A stretch of 6,268 nt of DNA from Chloroflexota bacterium (GTDB lineage: Bacteria > Chloroflexota > Anaerolineae > Aggregatilineales > UBA3940): the NCBI GenBank assembly GCA_024643825.1, contig JAHEME010000184.1, positions 1 through 6,268 of the forward strand, written 5' to 3'. The position numbers were made by a program, and so were the translations under genes. Positions 1-5,036 of this stretch are shown here, piece by piece; the stretch's first letter is position 1, and the number at the start of each line of letters is the position of its first letter. The notes beneath the pieces are model-generated. The model did not search any database. It had not been told where the DNA came from and saw only the letters and a program-made list of their open reading frames with translations.

Positions 1-114
1 ATCTGCGGCAGCAGTAGTTTGCTGAGTAACGATCAATTGAGGAGAAACAGCCCGTAGAGTTTCGAGTAGCGACGCCTCAAACGGCATCGTTACCAACACG
101 TGAATAGGTTCCAT
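1..114 (-). CDS. Probable D-2-hydroxyacid dehydrogenase, N-terminal fragment (runs off left edge)
   Basis: An open frame of 38 codons starts at an ATG (114-112) and continues without a stop to the window edge. The peptide opens MEPIHVLVTMPFEASLLETL and continues to a VSPQLIVTQ segment. A short beta strand (HVLVTMPF), then a helix with a leucine and arginine face, then a second strand matches the start of the catalytic domain of D-isomer-specific 2-hydroxyacid dehydrogenases (SerA/phosphoglycerate dehydrogenase-like). These are soluble NAD(P)-dependent enzymes that interconvert 2-keto acids and D-2-hydroxy acids. The NAD-binding GxGxxG motif and catalytic Arg/Glu/His would lie outside the window. 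The ATG is supported by a well-spaced promoter 32 to 60 bases upstream; the ribosome site (AAGAAAG) is weak. The reading frame is well supported; the family call rests on recalled similarity of a short N-terminus, and the substrate cannot be told. Confidence 0.6.
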   Translation of the reverse strand, partial: MEPIHVLVTMPFEASLLETLRAVSPQLIVTQQTTAAAD

Positions 115-145
115 GATCCACTTTCTTAGCACGAGGCGTGGATAG

Positions 146-174
146 ATCATAGATCAGACCATCGGCTCAAACAA
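146..174 (-). promoter_or_regulatory. Sigma-70-type promoter of the leftward dehydrogenase gene
   Basis: Read on the minus strand there is a -35 box TTGTTT (174-169), a 17-base spacer, and a -10 box TATGAT (151-146), matching the consensus at 4 or more positions in each hexamer with ideal spacing. The predicted start of transcription is near 139, giving a leader of about 25 bases before the ATG at 114. A tandem 7-base repeat (ATAGATC twice on the plus strand, 142-155) overlaps the -10 box and could be an operator or chance. This is a consensus match only. Confidence 0.55.
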
Positions 175-271
175 CTCGTAGGGTCGGGACGATAGCGATT
201 ACAATGGGAACAAAAGCGAAGAACTGGTCGTTCTAAGAATAGAATAGTAGTGAAGTCGCGTATTCGAGAAG

Positions 272-276
272 AGGAG
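272..276 (+). promoter_or_regulatory. Ribosome binding site deciding a GTG start
   Basis: AGGAG lies within a purine-rich run (268-283) and ends 7 bases before the GTG at 284. This spacing selects GTG 284 as the start, which also gives a complete lipoprotein signal peptide beginning with a lysine-containing n-region. Confidence 0.75.
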
Positions 277-283
277 AAGAAAA

Positions 284-1279
284 GTGGCGAAACAGAAATG
301 GTTTAGTGTCGCTCTTGTTGTGAGTGCTATATTTCTTGCCGCGTGCGCTGGCTCGGCAAGTCCTGGTGTTCAGATGGTAGAACCTGAATTTGCGGGTGCT
401 TCTGCCCGGTCGTCAACTGGTGGAGCTGATGTCTATGCTGGTGACTTTGCGGTAGAAGCTCCGGCGGCAATGCCTCAGGATGCTGCGGGCAACGTTGCCT
501 ATGCGGATGAGTCAGTTGTAAGTGCGGAACAGCAAGCTGTCGATCGCCTAATTATTCGCACAGGGAGCATTAGCCTGGCAGCCGAAGATACGCGTGACGC
601 ACAAGCCGCCATCGAAGCCATGATCAACGAAATGGCCCCGGCAGGTGCCTTTATTGTTGGTAGCAACGAATATGGCGGAAGTGAGACTGTTTCCCCGTAC
701 ATCAACATGCAGATCCGCGTACCCGCAGATCGTTTTGATGAAGCGATGGATCGGATCACTGCTCTAGCGGTGGAGGGAACAACACCTACTCGCAGCGAGT
801 CCGGCGACGATGTGACGGCAGAGTATGTGGATCTGAACGCCCGCCTAGAAAGCCTGGAAGCGGCTCGTGATCGCCTGCTGGATATTATGGCAAACGCTCA
901 GACGACCGAAGATTTACTTCAGGCAGAACAGCAGCTCACCCAGCGCGAAGCAGAAATCGAGTCGATCAAGGGGCGTGTTCAGTATCTTCAGCAGTCTGCG
1001 GCGCTGTCGAGCATTAGCCTTGATATTCAGCCTTACATTCTGAGCCAGCCAGTGGATACACGCTGGCGTCCGGCTGAGACTGTTCGCCGTGCGGCAGACG
1101 CTTTGTTGCGTAGCCTTCGGAATGTCGGCGACTTCCTCATCTACGTGACAATCGCTTGTGTGCCGTACTTGTTGGTGATCATCCCAATCCTGTATCTGAT
1201 AGTCCGCTTCATCCGTGGACGACTCCAGAAGCGTCGCGAAAAGCGGGCGGCCCAATCGGTGCAAGCAACAGAGTCATAG
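284..1279 (+). CDS. DUF4349 domain-containing lipoprotein
   Basis: This 331-residue envelope protein starts at GTG. Residues 1-21 form a lipoprotein signal: MAKQK, a hydrophobic stretch, then lipobox LAAC with Cys21 as the predicted lipidated residue. Residues 22-85 are Ala/Ser/Gly-rich and probably a flexible linker. From about residue 86 the DUF4349 pattern appears: an IIRTGSISL strand, a helix, the strand segment YINMQIRVPADRFDEAMDRI, then the DVTAEYVDLNARLESLEAARDRL motif, cited here only in part (residues 177-186 and onward). A heptad-rich coiled coil spans about 181-240, followed by SSISLDIQPY. A single membrane helix lies at about 283-308, with a basic tail (RGRLQKRREKR) expected in the cytoplasm. 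The function of DUF4349 is not established; a role in envelope sensing or scaffolding would be inference. The gene stands alone between a divergent gene and a convergent operon, and ends at a hairpin at 1293-1325. Confidence 0.88.
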   Translation: MAKQKWFSVALVVSAIFLAACAGSASPGVQMVEPEFAGASARSSTGGADVYAGDFAVEAPAAMPQDAAGNVAYADESVVSAEQQAVDRLIIRTGSISLAAEDTRDAQAAIEAMINEMAPAGAFIVGSNEYGGSETVSPYINMQIRVPADRFDEAMDRITALAVEGTTPTRSESGDDVTAEYVDLNARLESLEAARDRLLDIMANAQTTEDLLQAEQQLTQREAEIESIKGRVQYLQQSAALSSISLDIQPYILSQPVDTRWRPAETVRRAADALLRSLRNVGDFLIYVTIACVPYLLVIIPILYLIVRFIRGRLQKRREKRAAQSVQATES

Positions 1280-1292
1280 TGGTATAGGAGAA

Positions 1293-1325
1293 AAGGGGGG
1301 AGCCGTTTGAATTGGCTCCCTCCTT
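1293..1325. terminator. Shared hairpin terminator between convergent genes
   Basis: A 12-base stem (1293-1304 with 1314-1325, one G-U pair on the plus strand) encloses a 9-base loop. On the minus strand the stem is followed by TTTTCTCC (1294-1287), a short U tract suited to ending the herA operon. On the plus strand the tail (GATTT) is weaker. It lies between the lipoprotein stop at 1279 and the herA stop at 1330, so it probably acts in both directions. Confidence 0.75.
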
Positions 1326-1329
1326 GATT

Positions 1330-2994
1330 TCAGCCGTAGCCCTCAAATTCGTCGTCCCCGTAAAGGGTTTTTCCGCTGGCTTTTGCTGCTCGTTTGAGGC
1401 TCTTGCCTTGTAAGGGCGCTCCCATTGCCTTATAGAAGGCTTCGTCATAGGGGCGGGTTTGAATCACCACAGGCATAGGGACGGCGTGGCCCAGCACAAT
1501 CGCTTGCTGGCGAGTATCCAGCCTCGCCAGCACCTCGCGAAGACCTTGAGCGCCGTTCACGCCCATGAGCACTGCTGTGATGTCCTTCTCATTATCCAGC
1601 AGGGCCGTGACGCGGGTTCCAACCTGTGACATGACTTCTTCGTCAATTGCGCTGGGCCGCTGATCCACCACAAGAAGCGTAACCTTATATTTGCGGAGTT
1701 CGCGGGCAATCGTGCCAAAGATCGTTTGCCGGGCGATCTGCGGGTCGAGAAATTTATGTGCTTCCTCGATGGTAATCATGAGCTGTGGGGGCTGCTTCGC
1801 TTCATCGCCTAGCGATTCTTCAATTCTCTTCACATACCGCTCGCGAAGCCTCCGCGTCAGATAGTTTGCTACAAGGATGTATGCTTCCAGCGCATTGCCA
1901 TATCGCCCAAATTCCAGGACAACACTTCGCCCACTTTCAATGTAGTTGAGGATTTCCTGAACCGTATCGCCCTGAGTCTGTGGCACAAGAAACTTGAACC
2001 TCTCAAACCGCTGAAGACGGCGCACCAGCGCGGTCAATGACGGGCCATTGATGGTGGTTGTGTTGAGTAGGTCTTCAAGGATATGCGGCTCGGCAGTCAG
2101 AAGCTGCTGAATCCAATCCCTCCCCCATAGCCGCCGCAGCGTATAGGCGGCGTCAAGCATCGTGTCTGAAAGATCCATCGTTTGCCGTAGTGCCGATAAG
2201 TCTTCCGGGTCAATCTCGTTGAATGCGAGGGTTACAACAAAGTCGGGGCGAACGCCACGCCTGCGGGACGACTCATCGTCGAGTGTAAAGATGGCTACTT
2301 TATCGGGGAAAAGCTGCTTGAGCCCCTTATCTCTGGCTCCCAGTTCATTATAAACTTCCCATCCGTAGTCATTGTGCATGTCAAAGATGAGGTTGACCGC
2401 TGCCCCGCGCGCAATCACCCCTGCGAGCAGAATTCGCGTCAGATAACTTTTCCCTGTACCGCTTTTGCCAAACACGCCTACCGAGCGTTCCGTCAGTCGC
2501 TTGAGATCAACATTGATCTGTGTATTGAGAAGTTCCAGAGGCGCGCCAATGTTGAAGTGCGATTCATCCTCATCGCCAAATACGTCGTTGATGTCCTGCT
2601 CGGTGGCCGTCCATACTTCTTGAAAGTGTGGTGGAATCGTGCGGACGGGCTCAATCTGGCGATTTTCGTTGATGACCAGCATAGGGGCGATATGAACAAC
2701 CCCAAACGCCATCGAGCCGCCGTACACATCAGCCAGGAATGGGTTGCTCATATCTGGTGGCGTAATGGCGATCTGTGCGCTGGTGCTTGCGAGGGTGATG
2801 TCAGTGACCATGCTGAAGAATCGCCGCTGGTGTCCATGTACGACAACGTAGCGCCCCGCAGCAAGCTCCTCTAATTCCGTGCCGGGGTCAAGTTTGACAT
2901 CCAATCCCCGGCTTAGAGACCCACCTGTGACTACTCCGAGCCGTGGGGATCGTGGCCCGAAAAAATCATCAATCTCAGTCGTTTTTTTTGCCAT
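1330..2994 (-). CDS. herA: HerA-type DNA translocase/helicase ATPase (HAS-barrel plus DUF87 ATPase)
   Basis: This 554-residue ATPase belongs to the HerA/FtsK superfamily. Such proteins form hexameric rings that pump double-stranded DNA and feed it to the NurA nuclease during double-strand break end processing. Residues about 15-110 form a beta-rich HAS-barrel-like domain. The RecA-like ATPase core starts near 150, with Walker A GKSGTGKS at 176-183, a conserved FDMHNDYG at 204-211, and Walker B LMITIEEAH at 405-413 with acidic pair E410/E411. A sensor-like VDQRPS lies at 443-448, preceded by IARELRKYK, which may supply the trans-acting arginine. The insertion between about 260 and 350 is helical. 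The ATG start follows GAGGG (3003-2999) by 4 bases. The gene begins 20 bases after the stop of the 208-residue protein and is last in the operon with nurA. Codons 3 and 4 lie in a run of eight A. The symbol follows domain and context; bacterial members are often annotated only as ATP-binding protein. Confidence 0.88.
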   Translation of the reverse strand: MAKKTTEIDDFFGPRSPRLGVVTGGSLSRGLDVKLDPGTELEELAAGRYVVVHGHQRRFFSMVTDITLASTSAQIAITPPDMSNPFLADVYGGSMAFGVVHIAPMLVINENRQIEPVRTIPPHFQEVWTATEQDINDVFGDEDESHFNIGAPLELLNTQINVDLKRLTERSVGVFGKSGTGKSYLTRILLAGVIARGAAVNLIFDMHNDYGWEVYNELGARDKGLKQLFPDKVAIFTLDDESSRRRGVRPDFVVTLAFNEIDPEDLSALRQTMDLSDTMLDAAYTLRRLWGRDWIQQLLTAEPHILEDLLNTTTINGPSLTALVRRLQRFERFKFLVPQTQGDTVQEILNYIESGRSVVLEFGRYGNALEAYILVANYLTRRLRERYVKRIEESLGDEAKQPPQLMITIEEAHKFLDPQIARQTIFGTIARELRKYKVTLLVVDQRPSAIDEEVMSQVGTRVTALLDNEKDITAVLMGVNGAQGLREVLARLDTRQQAIVLGHAVPMPVVIQTRPYDEAFYKAMGAPLQGKSLKRAAKASGKTLYGDDEFEGYG

Positions 2995-3014
2995 TATTCC
3001 CTCAACATCAGAGT

Positions 3015-3641
3015 CTATTCAGTAATGCGCACCCGGTTGGGATAAATGAGACGCAGCAAGTTATCTAACCGAGCCATATCACCGCTTAGTAAGCGGGCGG
3101 CTTCTCTCCCCGCGCTGACCAGGAAATCATACTGCTCGGACTCTGGTCTGGTGAGTGCCGCCCGGACAAGGTTCGCAGCAAGAAGCTGCTCTCCCGGAAC
3201 CTGTGACGCACTCAGAACAAGACGGAAGTAGTCGAAGTAGTCAGTGAATTCGCGCGATTCTGCGTCGGTGCAGAGGTACACGGGGGCCAGGCTGATCGGT
3301 GGTCGTGGTGGCAGTGCCTGACGGATTTGACCATCCACATCTCGATAGCCTGTGGCGAGCACACTCATCTCCACCGGTGCAATACGATGCACGCGTTGAT
3401 CGCGAATGGTCTCTTCTGTGACAGCCTCTGCGAGCACAAGCTGTCGAACCAGTGGGTCATCATCGATGTGGATGTCGTAGAGAAGCCCATAGAGGACTTC
3501 CCGTGTGTCTGTACTCGGTTGTGTTTTCACGATCATGCCAAAGGCCAGCGAATCAATCTGCGTCAGCCCAGCCCCGGCTGAGAAACCAGATGTACTGGAG
3601 CGGAGCACATACCCTATCGGATCATCCCATTCATTAGCCAT
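3015..3641 (-). CDS. HAS-barrel-like protein encoded between nurA and herA
   Basis: This is a 208-residue soluble protein with no signal peptide or membrane helix. The opening DDPIGYVLRSSTSGF, then a strand around LAFGMIVKT and EVLYGLLYDIHI (about 48-59), resembles the HAS-barrel found at the N-terminus of HerA and of some ATP synthase subunits. There the pattern is a G-x-V strand, a surface-defining strand, and a V-x-G-x-V/L-x-D/E-I strand. Strands continue to about residue 125 (RIAPVEMSVLATGYRD, then ISLAPVYLCT). The remainder (about 130-205) looks helical, ending LDNLLRLIYPNRVRITE. No ATPase or nuclease motif is visible. The ATG at 3641 is preceded by AAAAGGG at 7 bases. It lies 19 bases after the nurA stop and 20 before herA, so the three are almost certainly co-transcribed. 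An accessory or adaptor role in a HerA-NurA complex is inference. The domain call is made by eye and needs a profile search. Confidence 0.8.
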   Translation of the reverse strand: MANEWDDPIGYVLRSSTSGFSAGAGLTQIDSLAFGMIVKTQPSTDTREVLYGLLYDIHIDDDPLVRQLVLAEAVTEETIRDQRVHRIAPVEMSVLATGYRDVDGQIRQALPPRPPISLAPVYLCTDAESREFTDYFDYFRLVLSASQVPGEQLLAANLVRAALTRPESEQYDFLVSAGREAARLLSGDMARLDNLLRLIYPNRVRITE

Positions 3642-3660
3642 TAGAAGCCCTTTTGCGAGA

Positions 3661-4884
3661 CTAGCGGGTTACGACGTGACGGGTCTTGTGTGCGCGAGCA
3701 GAATTCTTAGTAGACTGCTTTTCGCTTTCCGTTGCTTCGATCCCATGCCGGGTCAACGACACCTGAATCAGCATATTCAGTTGTCTAGTTTCCTCTCCTT
3801 TGACAACCGCCAACTCATCCGCACGGGTGAGCACATAAGGGTATCGGGAGGTCAGTTGCTGGCATTGATGATAGATCAGGGCCTGAATGCGGCTTAAGAC
3901 AGTTCGGTCGGCAACGACCCACATAGGGACTTCTACGCGCGCAAGATGAGGAGCTTCGTGCGCGGAAGCGACGTTGATGTAGAAAAAGGCAATCTCATGC
4001 GTGTCCCCCCCGCTGCGGCGGAAGTCTTTGTTCTGTGGGGACATTTGGACGAACAGAGCCGTACGTTCCCCCGGCCCCAGCAGGGAGCGAAAATACTGGA
4101 TGTCTTGCAATCCTTCAATCCGACCATTGCTGGCAAGAACTGCACGAGTAACCATGTCTTCAGGGGTATCTAGTAGATGCAGCAATCCAGCGACAAAACT
4201 ACTTCGCGGTCGATCAACATACCCCGCAAGCTGTGCCTGAACATCCAGCAGCCGAGTCATCGCAGCGAAGTAGATTCCATACAATTGATCCCGATCAGGA
4301 ACATCAGAACCAATGCCAAGAAATAGCAGTGACCCATCAAACAGAGTCAAGAGAGGACGCTCGTCGCCGCGATTCAACCATGCCTGCTCTGCCAGCGCCG
4401 CCATCTCAGAGACGGTGCGCCGTGCAGATACCATCGCTCCCGTGATCAATCCGCGATCCTGCGTCAGCATGTATTCAGGTTCGTAGAAAAGATAGGGCTG
4501 GCTCAAGATATGGGGGGCATCCCCACTTCCGTGATGAACAATGATCGTGCCGATATTCAGCAGATAATAGAGTGCGGCCCCGTGTGTGTTGGGAGCAATT
4601 TGCGAGCCATCGGTGGCAATGATCGTGGCAGATTCTGGGAGGCTATCAGGCGGATAGGTATTCCCCAGCGGCTCATCTAGGGGGCGTGCTCCACGATACC
4701 CTGCATCTTTGGCAACTGCATCTTGTACTCGATCCAGGATGTATTGCAGGTAGGCGGGGTCAGCATGGGCGTTCAGTATCTGGAGGGCAACTTCAATCTT
4801 GCTATCAATCTCTTCCTGCTGATTGGCAAGGTCCTGCCCCATGCGGTCAACCTGATCGGTTAATTTATGAAATTCCAGCGCCAC
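3661..4884 (-). CDS. nurA: NurA-family DNA end-processing nuclease
   Basis: This NurA-domain protein has 407 residues from the GTG at 4884. NurA enzymes are metal-dependent nucleases, RNase H-like in fold, that work as dimers docked on the HerA ring to degrade DNA ends. Numbering from 4884, the first metal motif is ATDGSQI with D92. A helix with RRTVSEMAAL carries E160, and LLTLFDGSLLF supplies D183. This D-E-D set is the NurA signature order. The C-terminal family block YPYVLTRADELAVV starts at Y348; where archaeal enzymes have a His eight residues after the Tyr, this one has Asp (D356). The last 25 residues are Ser/Thr/Lys/Arg-rich and probably disordered, perhaps binding DNA. An in-frame TTG at 4926 could add 14 residues. 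I prefer GTG 4884, because the best promoter would start transcription near 4930, leaving almost no leader for TTG, and GGGGTGG lies 4 bases before the GTG. It is the first gene of the operon. Confidence 0.87.
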   Translation of the reverse strand: MALEFHKLTDQVDRMGQDLANQQEEIDSKIEVALQILNAHADPAYLQYILDRVQDAVAKDAGYRGARPLDEPLGNTYPPDSLPESATIIATDGSQIAPNTHGAALYYLLNIGTIIVHHGSGDAPHILSQPYLFYEPEYMLTQDRGLITGAMVSARRTVSEMAALAEQAWLNRGDERPLLTLFDGSLLFLGIGSDVPDRDQLYGIYFAAMTRLLDVQAQLAGYVDRPRSSFVAGLLHLLDTPEDMVTRAVLASNGRIEGLQDIQYFRSLLGPGERTALFVQMSPQNKDFRRSGGDTHEIAFFYINVASAHEAPHLARVEVPMWVVADRTVLSRIQALIYHQCQQLTSRYPYVLTRADELAVVKGEETRQLNMLIQVSLTRHGIEATESEKQSTKNSARAHKTRHVVTR

Positions 4885-4936
4885 AGAGCCACCCCACACA
4901 AAGATCGATTTTGTAACCGAATACAAACTACCCCTG

Positions 4937-4965
4937 AAGATAGCACGTGCGTTCTAAGTCGTCAA
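4937..4965 (-). promoter_or_regulatory. Promoter of the nurA-HAS-herA operon
   Basis: On the minus strand a -35 box TTGACG (4965-4960) is separated by 17 bases from a -10 box TATCTT (4942-4937). The predicted transcription start is near 4930. It lies downstream of the valS terminator hairpin, consistent with an independent promoter for the operon. The start site suggests that translation of nurA begins at GTG 4884 rather than TTG 4926. Confidence 0.55.
4941..4956. promoter_or_regulatory. Inverted repeat in the nurA promoter spacer, possible SOS-like operator
   Basis: Read on the minus strand the site is TAGAACG-CA-CGTGCTA. The two 7-base arms match at 6 of 7 positions around a 2-base centre. 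It covers most of the -35/-10 spacer and the first bases of the -10 box, a typical repressor position. The inner pattern GAAC-N4-GTGC differs by one base from the GAAC-N4-GTTC core of the Bacillus/Mycobacterium-type LexA box. Binding by LexA is inference; the site could also be chance. Confidence 0.3.
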
Positions 4966-4978
4966 GCGAAGCAAGCGC

Positions 4979-5028
4979 AAGAATCATAAACGCCCCCACC
5001 AGATTAGCTTCTGGGTAATCCGGTGAGG
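4979..5028 (-). terminator. Rho-independent-type terminator of valS
   Basis: A 13-base stem pairs 5016-5028 with 4994-5006 around a 9-base loop (5007-5015), with two G-U pairs on the transcript. It begins 8 bases after the valS stop codon. The following tail on the minus strand (CGTTTATGATTCTT, 4992-4979) is T-rich but interrupted, so termination may be incomplete. Confidence 0.7.
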
Positions 5029-5036
5029 TCGTTCCG

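Larger units (their letters stand above)
115..283. other. Divergent intergenic region
   Basis: This spacer separates the leftward dehydrogenase gene from the rightward lipoprotein gene. It holds the minus-strand promoter at 146-174. For the plus-strand gene a possible -10 box TACAAT lies at 200-205, but no convincing -35 box lies at the right distance, so that promoter is unresolved. An inverted repeat AGAAC-TGGTC-GTTCT sits at 220-234. The ribosome site for the lipoprotein is at 272-276. No small open frame with a ribosome site, and no RNA structure I recognise, is seen. Confidence 0.5.

Noticed and set aside
1209..1448. Minus-strand open frame overlapping the 3' ends of the lipoprotein and herA genes
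   Set aside because: It crosses the terminator hairpin and overlaps two well-supported genes in other frames.
2374..2874. Plus-strand open frame of 166 codons
   Set aside because: It lies wholly antisense to the HAS-barrel and Walker A region of herA, has no ribosome site, and its composition (many Cys, His, Arg) is that of an opposite-strand shadow.
3505..3897. Plus-strand open frame of 130 codons
   Set aside because: It is antisense across the nurA/208-residue gene junction; both minus-strand genes are well supported and no domain is recognisable in this frame.
4963..4977. Direct repeat CAAGCG (4963-4968 and 4972-4977) upstream of nurA
   Set aside because: The units are short, and two copies nine bases apart are easily expected by chance.
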